Shown here: positions 33,714 through 42,204 of the stretch, one piece after another | Layout: every line of letters starts with the position of its first letter | Numbering within the stretch: position 1 is the first letter of the stretch | Assembly (NCBI RefSeq): GCF_012113595.1 | Contig: NZ_CP050831.1 | Coordinates: forward strand, 6,634,001-6,698,000 | Source of the DNA: Bacteroides faecium | Lineage (GTDB): Bacteria > Bacteroidota > Bacteroidia > Bacteroidales > Bacteroidaceae | Direction of reading: 5' to 3' | Length of the DNA: 64,000 bases | The notes under the pieces: generated by a model | Told to the model about the DNA's origin: nothing | Database searches by the model: none | Seen by the model: only the letters and a program-made list of their open reading frames with translations | Position numbers and translations under genes: made by a program

Positions 33714-34904
33714 TTACTTTTCAATTCGTTCCACTATCTCACGTGTGAAAGCAGAAGTTGAGAGAGAGGTTCCATTCGGCATAAAACGAGCCAAATCATG
33801 TGTAGCGCGGGCTTCAAGGAAACTTTGTTCCAAGGCTTTCTCAATCAGAGTCGCCGCTTCTTTCCAGTCAAAATATTCGAGCATCATCACTGCCGAAAGT
33901 ATAATGGAGCAAGGGTTCACCACGTCTTTTCCCGCAATGTTCGGGGCAGTTCCGTGGGTGGCTTCAAAGATGGCGTGACCTGTATTGTAGTTGATGTTCG
34001 CCCCCGGAGCAATACCGATGCCGCCTACCATAGCCGCCAGTTGGTCGGAAACGTAGTCACCGTTCAGGTTCAGGGTGGCTATTACGGAATATTCTTCGGG
34101 AATCAGTAAGGTGTTTTGCAGGAAAGCGTCGGCGATACAATCCTTTATCACCAGCCTGCCATCCGCCAGGGCATCGGCAAATTCACGCTGCGCCAGTTCG
34201 TACCCCCACTTCTTGAAACCGCCTTCGGTGAATTTCATGATATTTCCTTTGTGTACCAACGTCACGGAAGGCAGATGATGGTCGAGCGCGTACTGGCAGG
34301 CGGCACGTACCAGACGTTCCGTACCTTCACGGGAGACGGGTTTCACGCCGAAAGAAGATGTTTCCGGGAAACGGACTTTCGTCACTCCCATCTCGTCTTT
34401 CAGGAATTTGTAGAACTTCTCAGCTTCCGGAGTGCCGGCTTCCCACTCGATTCCGGCATAAATATCTTCCGTATTTTCACGGAATACGCACATGTTCACC
34501 TTTTCGGGTGCTTTCACCGGCGACTGCACTCCCTGATACCAGCGGACGGGACGAAGGCATACATATAAGTCAAGCGTCTGGCGCAAGGCTACATTCAACG
34601 AACGGATGCCGCCACCGACAGGAGTTGTCAACGGACCTTTGATTCCTATCAGATATTCCTGGAAGGTTTTCATCGTTTCGTCCGGCAACCACGAACCTGT
34701 CTCGTTGAAGGCTCGTTCACCCGCCAGCACTTCTTTCCATTCGATGCGGCGTTTGCCGCCATAGGCTTTCTGAACGGCCGCATTCACTACGGCCTGCATG
34801 GAAGGAGTCACTTCGGCTCCCACTCCGTCTCCGGTAATATAAGGTACGGTAGGCACATCGGGCACCAGCAGCGTACCATCTGCTTTCATGGTTATTTTAT
34901 TCAT
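33714..34904 (-). CDS. icd: Isocitrate dehydrogenase
   Basis: 396 residues. It decarboxylates isocitrate to 2-oxoglutarate. YITGDGVGAEVTPSM, the substrate-binding VCLRPVRWYQGVQSPVK (three Arg/Tyr contacts), NTEDIYAGIEWEAG, and the later Asp pair IKDCIADAFLQN and HGTAPNIAGK (cofactor site) are all present. The cofactor site HGTAPNIAGKDVVNP is of the NADP type by comparison with E. coli Icd, though I cannot be certain. It begins 2 bases after the acn stop, so the two are translationally coupled. Confidence 0.93.
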   Translation of the reverse strand: MNKITMKADGTLLVPDVPTVPYITGDGVGAEVTPSMQAVVNAAVQKAYGGKRRIEWKEVLAGERAFNETGSWLPDETMKTFQEYLIGIKGPLTTPVGGGIRSLNVALRQTLDLYVCLRPVRWYQGVQSPVKAPEKVNMCVFRENTEDIYAGIEWEAGTPEAEKFYKFLKDEMGVTKVRFPETSSFGVKPVSREGTERLVRAACQYALDHHLPSVTLVHKGNIMKFTEGGFKKWGYELAQREFADALADGRLVIKDCIADAFLQNTLLIPEEYSVIATLNLNGDYVSDQLAAMVGGIGIAPGANINYNTGHAIFEATHGTAPNIAGKDVVNPCSIILSAVMMLEYFDWKEAATLIEKALEQSFLEARATHDLARFMPNGTSLSTSAFTREIVERIEK

Positions 34905-34906
34905 GG

Positions 34907-37150
34907 TTATCTTGCATTTAAGGCAGAGCCGGCACGGAACCAGGCAATCTGCTGTTCATTGTATGTGTGCTGTACTTCAAAGCTCTCTTTCGTTCCGTCT
35001 TCGTGGTGGAGAACGATGGTGAGATTACGTCCCGGCGCGAAATGCACCAAACCAAGTACGGAAAGGACATCGTGTTCACGAATCTTATCGTAGTCGGCTT
35101 TATCGACAAATGTCAGGGCAAGCATGCCTTGTTTCTTCAAATTCGTTTCATGGATGCGGGCAAAACTCTTGGCGAGAATCACACGGACATTCAGGAAACG
35201 GGGTTCCATAGCTGCGTGCTCGCGGCTGGAGCCCTCGCCGTAATTTTCCTCGGCAACGACGATAGAGGAGATACCCTGTGTCTTATACAACTTTGCTGTA
35301 CCGGAAACAGTTCCGTAGGTATTTGTCGAACGGTTCCAAACCTTGTTCGTTTCCCCGTTGAAGGCATTGACAGCTCCCATCAGCATATTGTCGGAGATAT
35401 TCTCCAAATGCCCGCGGAAGCGGAGCCATGGGCCTGCCATAGAGATGTGGTCGGTGGTACATTTGCCTTGTGCCTTGATTAACAAGGGCATATTCAGCAA
35501 GTCTTGACCGTCCCAGGCAGGGAAAGGAATCAGTAGTTGCAGGCGTTGGGAATCCGGTTTCACTTTGATTTCCGTTTTTGCTCCGTGCGGAGCGATATAG
35601 CCTTCGTTGCCCTGCGTAAAGCCCTTCAAAGGAAGTTCGTCGCCGACAGGTTCAGCCAATTTTACCTTTTCGCCGTCGTGGTTCACTAATCTGTCTTTCA
35701 ATGGGTTGAAGCAGAGGTCGCCCGCGATAGTTAGTGCCATAGTCAGTTCGGGAGAAGCGACAAAAGCATAGGTATTGGGGTTGCCGTCGGCACGCTTCGC
35801 AAAGTTACGGTTGAAAGAGGTGACGATGGAGTTCTTCCGTGTCGGGTCATCCGTCTCACGTTTCCACTGACCGATACAAGGGCCGCAGGCGTTCGCCATA
35901 ATGGTAGCTCCGATTTGCTCGAAAGCACCAATCATTCCGTCTCTCTCGGCAGTGGCGCGAATCTGTTCCGAACCCGGATTCACAATCAGCGGGGCGGCTA
36001 CGCTCAAATTCTTTTCGGCTACCTGCTTCGCCAAAGAAGCGGCACGGCTCAAGTCCTGATAAGAAGAGTTAGTGCACGAACCGATGAGTCCGACTTCCAT
36101 CTTGCGGGGATAACCGTTCAATAATACTTTCTCCGCAAACTCAGAGATAGGTGTGGCGGCATCCGGCGTGAAAGGGCCGTTTATATAAGGTTCGAGTTCC
36201 GACAGATCTATTTCAATGACACGGTCGTAATATTTCGTAGGTTCATCCGTCACTACTTCGTCGGCCCGAAGGTCAGCACCAACAGATTCAGCCAAATCGA
36301 CAACACATTCTCTTCCCGTGGCTCTCAAGTAAGTAGCCATACGCCTGTCGAACGGGAAAAGCGAGGTGGTAGCTCCTACTTCGGCGCCCATATTGCAGAT
36401 GGTCGCTTTTCCTGTGGCGGACAGAGATTCGGTGCCGGGACCGAAGTATTCGATGATAGCGTTCGTTCCGCCTTTTACGGTGAGGATGCCGGCGAGTTTG
36501 AGGATGACATCTTTCGGAGATGCCCAACCGTTCAGTTTTCCGGTCAGGCGGACACCGATAATCTTCGGCATTTTCAGTTCCCACTCCATGCCGGTCATTA
36601 CGTCCACGGCATCCGCGCCACCGACACCGATAGCCACCATGCCAAGACCACCTGCGTTCGGAGTGTGAGAGTCCGTTCCCACCATCATTCCACCGGGGAA
36701 TGCATAGTTTTCGAGTACCACCTGGTGGATGATGCCTGCACCCGGTTTCCAGAAGCCGATACCGTAGCGGGAAGAGACGTCGCGAAGGAAGTCGTACACT
36801 TCTTCGTTGGTCATTCTTGCCGTGGCAATGTCTTCCTTCGCCCCTTTGTAGGCTTGTATCAAGTGGTCGCAATGCACCGTGGATGGCACGGCCACCCGGT
36901 CCTTGCCGGAGTTCATGAATTGGAGCAGAGCCATCTGGGCGGTAGCGTCCTGCATAGCCACCCGGTCGGGACGGAAATTCACATAGTCCTCTCCCCGTTT
37001 GTAGTCTTTCACATCAGCTGCATCATAAAGATGAGCATACAAGATTTTCTCGGCCAACGTCAAAGGACGTTTCAATACAGCCCGCACGTGTTCCAGCTTT
37101 CCTTTATAAGCAGCGTAGAAGGCTTCTAACATAGTCACATCGTATACCAT
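34907..37150 (-). CDS. acn: Aconitate hydratase
   Basis: 747 residues, the size of mitochondrial-type aconitase rather than the 850-900 of AcnA or AcnB. It isomerises citrate to isocitrate with a 4Fe-4S cluster held by the Cys in GSCTNSSYQD and the two in NACGPCIGQW. The conserved GTDSHTPNAGGLG and NYGEGSSREHAAMEP (swivel domain) blocks are intact. It is the first gene of the acn-icd-gltA operon. No clear -7 box is visible upstream, in the gap of about 120 bases to the divergent helicase. Confidence 0.95.
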   Translation of the reverse strand: MVYDVTMLEAFYAAYKGKLEHVRAVLKRPLTLAEKILYAHLYDAADVKDYKRGEDYVNFRPDRVAMQDATAQMALLQFMNSGKDRVAVPSTVHCDHLIQAYKGAKEDIATARMTNEEVYDFLRDVSSRYGIGFWKPGAGIIHQVVLENYAFPGGMMVGTDSHTPNAGGLGMVAIGVGGADAVDVMTGMEWELKMPKIIGVRLTGKLNGWASPKDVILKLAGILTVKGGTNAIIEYFGPGTESLSATGKATICNMGAEVGATTSLFPFDRRMATYLRATGRECVVDLAESVGADLRADEVVTDEPTKYYDRVIEIDLSELEPYINGPFTPDAATPISEFAEKVLLNGYPRKMEVGLIGSCTNSSYQDLSRAASLAKQVAEKNLSVAAPLIVNPGSEQIRATAERDGMIGAFEQIGATIMANACGPCIGQWKRETDDPTRKNSIVTSFNRNFAKRADGNPNTYAFVASPELTMALTIAGDLCFNPLKDRLVNHDGEKVKLAEPVGDELPLKGFTQGNEGYIAPHGAKTEIKVKPDSQRLQLLIPFPAWDGQDLLNMPLLIKAQGKCTTDHISMAGPWLRFRGHLENISDNMLMGAVNAFNGETNKVWNRSTNTYGTVSGTAKLYKTQGISSIVVAEENYGEGSSREHAAMEPRFLNVRVILAKSFARIHETNLKKQGMLALTFVDKADYDKIREHDVLSVLGLVHFAPGRNLTIVLHHEDGTKESFEVQHTYNEQQIAWFRAGSALNAR

Positions 37151-37251
37151 ATCGCTTTTTGTTTTTTTAGTCTATCTATAAAAATAACGAACGACGTTCG
37201 AGTAATGTTTAACAAAATGAAATATTTTTTCGACCCGGGGAGAAGAATTGT

Positions 37252-37259
37252 TACCTTTG
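37252..37259 (+). promoter_or_regulatory. Bacteroides -7 box that fixes the helicase start
   Basis: TACCTTTG followed by C, 8 bases before the ATG at 37268. It lies inside the longer frame that begins at 37205, so that upstream ATG is not the start. Confidence 0.65.
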
Positions 37260-37267
37260 CATCTATT

Positions 37268-39157
37268 ATGAATAATAATCCGAAAAGTCCGACAGCCGAT
37301 CTTCAGCAACAACAGCTCCTTCTACGGATGGAGTACGAATACGAAAAAGAGGAGTTCAAGCGGCAGACCGAAACGATGGGCGTTGCCCGGAAAGTGAAAC
37401 GCGGTCTGTGCTGGCATCCCGTCTCTCTCGGTCGAAGTTACTACAATTCTCTGAATCAGCTTGTAATAGATATTACACGTACCGAAAATAAAGAAATAGA
37501 GCACTCTTTTGAGTTCGGGCGTCCCGTCTGCTTCTTCCACCAGTCGCTTGAGGGGAAGATGAAGTACATGAATTTCATCGCTACCGTCAGTTACGCGGAT
37601 GAAGAGCGAATGGTGGTCGTATTGCCCGGAGCGGGGGCTTTGGTGGAGTTGCAAACTCCCAATATACTGCTTGGCGTGCAGCTTTATTTCGACGAGACGT
37701 CTTATCGGGCTATGTTCGAAGCGTTGGAAGATGTAATCCGCGCCAAAGGCAACCGGTTGGCAGAATTGCGCGACACGCTGCTCGGAACGCTAAAGCCGGG
37801 ATTTCGTGAGTTGTATCCGGTACGCTTTCCGTGGCTGAACAGTACGCAGGAGACGGCTGTCAACAAGGTGCTCTGCACTCGTGATGTCTCTATCGTCCAC
37901 GGTCCGCCGGGAACGGGAAAAACGACTACGCTTGTCGAAGCCATTTATGAAACGTTGCATCGGGAACCGCAGGTGCTTGTCTGTGCGCAGAGTAATACGG
38001 CTGTCGACTGGATTTGTGAGAAACTGGTAGACCGGGGTGTAGCGGTGCTGCGCATCGGAAATCCTACGCGAGTAAACGACAAAATGTTGTCTTCCACTTA
38101 CGAACGACGGTTCGAGAGTCATCCGGCCTATCCGGAGCTATGGGGTATCCGCAAGTCTATCCGCGAAATGAACGGACGAATGCGCCGGGGAAGTTACGCC
38201 GAACGGGAGGGTATGCGCAGCCGCATGAGCCGCCTGCGCGACCGCGCCACGGAACTGGAGATAGCCATCAATGCCGACCTTTTCGACAGTGCCCGTGTGA
38301 TTGCCTCTACTTTGGTGAGCAGCAACCACCGCCTGCTCAACGGGCGACGGTTTCCCACCTTATTTATAGACGAAGCCGCCCAAGCACTCGAAGCCGCCTG
38401 CTGGATTGCCATCCGCAAGGCAGACCGGGTCATCCTCGCCGGCGACCATTGCCAGCTTCCGCCTACCATTAAATGCATAGAAGCTGCCCGCGGTGGACTG
38501 GAACGCACATTAATGGAAAAGATAGTTCAACAAAAACCGTCGGCCGTCTCATTATTGAAAGTGCAGTACAGAATGCACGAAGCCATCATGCAGTTTCCTT
38601 CCGACTGGTTCTACCACGGTGAACTGGAAGCTGCTCCCGAAGTGCGTTACCGGGGAATCCTCGATTTCGACACGCCGATGAACTGGATAGATACCTCGGA
38701 AATGGATTTTCACGAAGAGTTTGTGGGCGAGAGCTTCGGACGTATCAACAAAGAGGAAGCGAACCTGCTCTTACAGGAACTGGAAGCATATATCAACCGA
38801 ATCGGCAAGGAACGAATATTGGAAGAGCGGATTGATTTCGGGCTGATTTCACCTTATAAGGCACAGGTGCAATATCTGAGAAGCAAAATCAAAGGAAACA
38901 GTTTCCTGCGCCCTTTCCGCAGCCTCATCACCGTGAATACGGTAGACGGCTTTCAAGGCCAGGAACGAGATGTTATCTTTATCAGTCTTGTCCGCGCCAA
39001 CGAAGATGGGCAGATAGGATTCTTAAATGATTTGCGAAGAATGAACGTGGCTATCACCCGGGCACGAATGAAGCTCGTCATACTGGGAGATGCAGCCACC
39101 CTGACCAAACATTCTTTCTACAAGAAGTTGATGTCGTTCATTAAAAAAGAGGATTAA
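37268..39157 (+). CDS. Superfamily I DNA/RNA helicase (UPF1/DNA2-like AAA)
   Basis: 629 residues from ATG 37268. Motif I is HGPPGTGKTTTLVEAI, Ia is VCAQSNTAVDWI, II is TLFIDEAAQALE (DEAA), III is ILAGDHCQLPPTI, IV-V QYRMHEAIMQFPSDWFY and TVDGFQGQERDVIFISLVRAN, and VI LNVAITRAR-like (MNVAITRARMKLVILG). The N-terminal 160 residues form a beta-rich domain typical of the IGHMBP2-like group, which unwinds DNA or RNA 5' to 3'. The gene stands alone; its stop codon lies within the terminator at 39144. Confidence 0.9.
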   Translation: MNNNPKSPTADLQQQQLLLRMEYEYEKEEFKRQTETMGVARKVKRGLCWHPVSLGRSYYNSLNQLVIDITRTENKEIEHSFEFGRPVCFFHQSLEGKMKYMNFIATVSYADEERMVVVLPGAGALVELQTPNILLGVQLYFDETSYRAMFEALEDVIRAKGNRLAELRDTLLGTLKPGFRELYPVRFPWLNSTQETAVNKVLCTRDVSIVHGPPGTGKTTTLVEAIYETLHREPQVLVCAQSNTAVDWICEKLVDRGVAVLRIGNPTRVNDKMLSSTYERRFESHPAYPELWGIRKSIREMNGRMRRGSYAEREGMRSRMSRLRDRATELEIAINADLFDSARVIASTLVSSNHRLLNGRRFPTLFIDEAAQALEAACWIAIRKADRVILAGDHCQLPPTIKCIEAARGGLERTLMEKIVQQKPSAVSLLKVQYRMHEAIMQFPSDWFYHGELEAAPEVRYRGILDFDTPMNWIDTSEMDFHEEFVGESFGRINKEEANLLLQELEAYINRIGKERILEERIDFGLISPYKAQVQYLRSKIKGNSFLRPFRSLITVNTVDGFQGQERDVIFISLVRANEDGQIGFLNDLRRMNVAITRARMKLVILGDAATLTKHSFYKKLMSFIKKED

Positions 39158-39175
39158 CTTATTAATCCTCTTTTT
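39144..39175. terminator. Bidirectional terminator overlapping the helicase stop codon
   Basis: AAAAAGAGGATTAA pairs perfectly with TTAATCCTCTTTTT over CTTA. The TAA stop of the helicase gene is part of the left arm. Both strands end in a T run, so it would also stop a leftward transcript from the orphan promoter at 39548. Confidence 0.85.
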
Positions 39176-39656
39176 AGTTGTCAAGAATTCACTTTCTCAC
39201 GAAACCAAACTCCTTATTAACACAAACAAAACAAACAATATTTTATTATTTTAGGTACTATTATTTCTATCTCATCAATTTACCGCTACAGCAAATTAAA
39301 AATAGATATATATCAAAAGAGTTCATCATCAGTATCCACATGAATCTTTCTTCAATGGAGTTCCGAAAAAGCATCAAACTAAAAAGGGGAATAATACAAC
39401 CAACTACCGGCTTGGAATAATCAGTATCTTTAATCAACAAAACTTATCATCACACAACTTCCAAAAAACAAGCTGCGAATACAGACTAAAATTTAAAAAT
39501 AAACAAAATACTTCTCATACGGTATCATTTGTTCCAGTTTGATGTCGCAAAGATAAACATAAACTTACATTTTTCGCCTATAACCGCCATATATTTTCTA
39601 AAAAAACTTTCATTTTCCTAGAATACAGATTAACAGCTTATTATCGGGTAAAAGAA
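39176..39656. other. About 480-bp AT-rich intergenic region, no gene seen
   Basis: A plus-strand frame at 39178-39420 (80 codons) has poor composition and no promoter, so I do not call it. On the minus strand a good -7 box (39548-39555) and the terminator at 39144-39175 would bound a transcript of about 390 nt with no long reading frame. Confidence 0.6.
39548..39555 (-). promoter_or_regulatory. Orphan minus-strand -7 box, possible small-RNA promoter
   Basis: TATCTTTG followed by CGAC on the minus strand. No protein gene begins downstream of it: the nearest leftward unit is the terminator at 39144-39175. Confidence 0.4.
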
Positions 39657-39682
39657 AAGGGAGAACCCCAAAGTTCTCCCTT
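39657..39682 (-). terminator. Terminator of the ilv operon
   Basis: AAGGGAGAAC and GTTCTCCCTT form a perfect 10-bp stem; on the minus strand TTTTCTTTT follows. It starts 29 bases after the ilvC stop. Confidence 0.85.
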
Positions 39683-39710
39683 CCTATAAAACTTACATCA
39701 TCCGGTCGGA

Positions 39711-40754
39711 TTAGTTATTTTCCGGACGAAGTTTGCGTACTGTCACAGCAGTCTGCCACATTTCGCTTTCGCGCAATGCCTTCAGTTCTTCTTCCAGTTT
39801 CTCACGATAATCCACTTTAGAGTTGCTGTCGATAGAAATCTGAGCTTCGTTACCTGTCTTAACGCTGTGGTACAACTTTTCAACTACCGGCTTGATAGCG
39901 TCGTGGAAGGGGCCCATCCAGTCAAGAGCACCACGTTGGGCAGTAGTAGAGCAGTTTGCATACATCCAGTCCATACCGTTCTTTGCAAACAACGGCATCA
40001 GTGACTGAGTCAATTCTTCTACTGTTTCGTTGAATGCTTCGGAAGGAGTATGACCGTTTTCACGCAATACTTCGTATTGTGCCAGCAGCAGACCTTGGAT
40101 AGCACCCATCAATGAACCGCGTTCGCCTGTCAGGTCGGAAGTAGCTTCACGTTGGAAAGTCGTTTCGAACAGATAACCAGAACCGATACCGATACCCAGT
40201 GCGATTGTTTTTTCGTAAGCCTTGCCCGTAGCATCCTGGTAGATAGCGTAAGAAGAGTTCAAGCCGCGGCCTTCGAGGAACATGGTACGCAAAGAAGTAC
40301 CCGAGCCTTTAGGGGCAACCATGATTACGTCGATATCAGCAGGGGGAACTACGCCTGTACGGTCGTTCCAGGTGATAGCAAAACCGTGAGAGAAATAAAG
40401 AGCTTTTCCGGCAGTCAGGTAAGGCTTGATAGTAGGCCATACAGACATTACTGCCGCGTCAGACAAAAGGCACATAATGATAGTACCTTTCTCGCAAGCT
40501 TCTTCGATTCCGAACAACGTTTCACCCGGAACCCATCCGTCTGCTACTGCTTTATCGTATGTTTTTCCTTCACGCTGGCCAACGATTACATTGAAACCGT
40601 TATCACGCAAGTTCAATGCCTGTCCCGGACCCTGCACGCCATAACCGATTACAGCAATGGTTTCATTCTTCAATACTTCACGAGCTTTTTCTAATGGAAA
40701 TTCGTCACGGATTACTACTGTTTCAACAGTTCCGCCAAAATTCAACTGTGCCAT
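39711..40754 (-). CDS. ilvC: Ketol-acid reductoisomerase
   Basis: 347 residues, class I. It rearranges and reduces acetolactate to dihydroxyvalerate with NAD(P)H. The nucleotide motif is GYGVQGPGQALNLRDNG, and the metal/substrate residues are in the second domain (ETTFQREATSDLTGERGSLMGA and YEVLRENGHTPSEAFNE). The loop after the second strand (VGQREGKTYDKAVADG) shows acidic and hydroxyl residues rather than an Arg/Ser pair, so cofactor preference is open. It is the last gene of the ilv operon, 87 bases after the thioesterase gene, an unusually long gap in this operon. Confidence 0.96.
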   Translation of the reverse strand: MAQLNFGGTVETVVIRDEFPLEKAREVLKNETIAVIGYGVQGPGQALNLRDNGFNVIVGQREGKTYDKAVADGWVPGETLFGIEEACEKGTIIMCLLSDAAVMSVWPTIKPYLTAGKALYFSHGFAITWNDRTGVVPPADIDVIMVAPKGSGTSLRTMFLEGRGLNSSYAIYQDATGKAYEKTIALGIGIGSGYLFETTFQREATSDLTGERGSLMGAIQGLLLAQYEVLRENGHTPSEAFNETVEELTQSLMPLFAKNGMDWMYANCSTTAQRGALDWMGPFHDAIKPVVEKLYHSVKTGNEAQISIDSNSKVDYREKLEEELKALRESEMWQTAVTVRKLRPENN

Positions 40755-40841
40755 TTTCTTTTTTGTTTTTAGTTTTGATGGCTTACGCCATCCGTTATTA
40801 ATTGATTTTATATTCTATATTATTCAAATACTATTCCTGAG

Positions 40842-41585
40842 TTATTCAAATACCACCTTCGAGCGGCAGACTACTTCGCTGCTGTTCTTCTTCACTTCGA
40901 CATGGAATTCGTTATCATTGACTTCGTCACAGAAGAACGAGAGTTCATCTCCAAAATAACTTTCCGCCACGTATGCCATTTCGAAACGGCGGATACGTTT
41001 GGTCTTGTACAACTCTATCGGAAACAAATCAAGGATATGTTCTATGTAGCGGATGCTGTTCACATGACCGTTGATGTCAATGTCACTATACTTGGCCGTC
41101 AGCGTAGCCAATGGCTGGTCGCTGGTCACCTTGATGCGTGAGGGCTTTTCTATCGGGCAGGGTTCATCGCACACATAGTCTACGATGCTGCCGCCATGCA
41201 GCGTCAAGAGGTCGGCAGGCTTGCGGGTGTTCAGGTTAATCATAGCCCATACCGAACGGGCGTAACCTATCTTCTTGCCATCTTTATTGATAACAGCAAA
41301 GTTACGGTCAGTGAACAGGCGATATACATTTTCCACCCATGTCTGAACCGAGAAGTCCTCGTATTGGTAGGGCATTTCGTCCAGTTCGATAGCCAGTCGG
41401 GAAAGTACCCAGGTGTAATTGTCCTCGTTGAGCGTTGCGATGCCGAAACCACGGTCACTGGCATGGAAACCTGCGCAATTCAGCAGATGGTTGCCCAGTA
41501 CTCCCATTGTCAGACGTCCATTGAAGTCCACGTGAAAGGGTTCTGCCACAAACTTGTAAGTTCCTATTTTATTTGATTCACTCAT
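40842..41585 (-). CDS. Acyl-ACP thioesterase (FatA/FatB-like), within the ilv operon
   Basis: 247 residues with a double hotdog fold: the first half has FHVDFNGRLTMGVLGNHLLNCAG and the second NGHVNSIRYIEHILDLFP, in which the Asn and His (DINGHVNSIRY) are the usual catalytic pair. It releases free fatty acids from acyl carrier protein. Its ATG overlaps the ilvN stop codon (TAATG), so it is made together with acetolactate synthase. Why a fatty-acid enzyme sits in a branched-chain amino acid operon is not clear; a link with branched-chain fatty acid supply is an inference. Confidence 0.9.
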   Translation of the reverse strand: MSESNKIGTYKFVAEPFHVDFNGRLTMGVLGNHLLNCAGFHASDRGFGIATLNEDNYTWVLSRLAIELDEMPYQYEDFSVQTWVENVYRLFTDRNFAVINKDGKKIGYARSVWAMINLNTRKPADLLTLHGGSIVDYVCDEPCPIEKPSRIKVTSDQPLATLTAKYSDIDINGHVNSIRYIEHILDLFPIELYKTKRIRRFEMAYVAESYFGDELSFFCDEVNDNEFHVEVKKNSSEVVCRSKVVFE

Positions 41586-42148
41586 TATTCTTGCAGGTTT
41601 TTACTTTGGTTATAGCTGGCTTCCCGTCCGTCGAGAAACTCGTTCACCCGTTCAAAACAACTGGTAGTGATAGCTACACGTCCCGAACGGACAAATTGCA
41701 AAACACAATTCAAAGCCTTCAGTTCACCGTAGAGCGAAGTTATATCCTCACTCATACCGTTCTTCTCGACAATGGAGAATACAGGATTCACCTCTACCAC
41801 GCGGGCGTTATATCTGCGTATCACTTTAGACGCTTCCGGTGTCTCCTGAAACTCAGGAGTAGATACCTTATATAATGCAATCTCATGGAAGTAGATTTCA
41901 TCTTCCGTGAAGTAGTGCGCCTGAATGACGTCAATCTTCTTTTCAATCTGCTTCACTACCTTTTCAATCGTATTTTTATCCGTCCAAGCCGTGATAGTAT
42001 ATTTGTGTACGCCTTTGATTGACGACGCGGATACATTCAGGCTTTCAATATTTATCTGCCGACGGGTAAATACAGCCGTTACCTGGTTCAGCAATCCGGC
42101 AATATTCTCCGAATGAACAATGATAGTATATAATGTCTTATCACTCAT
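41585..42148 (-). CDS. ilvN: Acetolactate synthase small (regulatory) subunit
   Basis: 187 residues, starting with an ACT domain (TIIVHSENIAGLLNQVTAVF) that binds valine for feedback control, followed by a second ALS_ss domain (EIALYKVSTPEFQETPEASK, then the ACT-like strand). The conserved Asn/Gly of the valine pocket (ENIAGLLNQV) is present. It is co-transcribed with ilvB just upstream; a 56-base gap between them holds a dispersed repeat. Confidence 0.93.
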   Translation of the reverse strand: MSDKTLYTIIVHSENIAGLLNQVTAVFTRRQINIESLNVSASSIKGVHKYTITAWTDKNTIEKVVKQIEKKIDVIQAHYFTEDEIYFHEIALYKVSTPEFQETPEASKVIRRYNARVVEVNPVFSIVEKNGMSEDITSLYGELKALNCVLQFVRSGRVAITTSCFERVNEFLDGREASYNQSKNLQE

Positions 42149-42167
42149 AATTCTAATTTTAAATTGT

Positions 42168-42201
42168 GAACTCTCAACTCTCCATTCTCAACTCTCAACT
42201 T
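42168..42201. repeat. 34-bp half element related to the insertion in the methyltransferase gene
   Basis: Four units of the motif CTCAACTCTC or CATTCTCAACT are joined here (starts GAACTCTCAACTCTCCATTC, ends TCAACTCTCAACTT). It matches the right arm of 12035-12067. It lies between the ilvB stop (42205) and the ilvN start (42148). Confidence 0.75.
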
Positions 42202-42204
42202 CTC

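Noticed and set aside
32717..33748. 343-codon plus-strand frame opposite gltA and icd
   Set aside because: Antisense shadow of two well-conserved genes; long open frames opposite GC-rich Bacteroides genes are common.
39178..39420. 80-codon plus-strand frame after the helicase
   Set aside because: Follows directly on the terminator, has no promoter, and its composition is that of AT-rich non-coding DNA.
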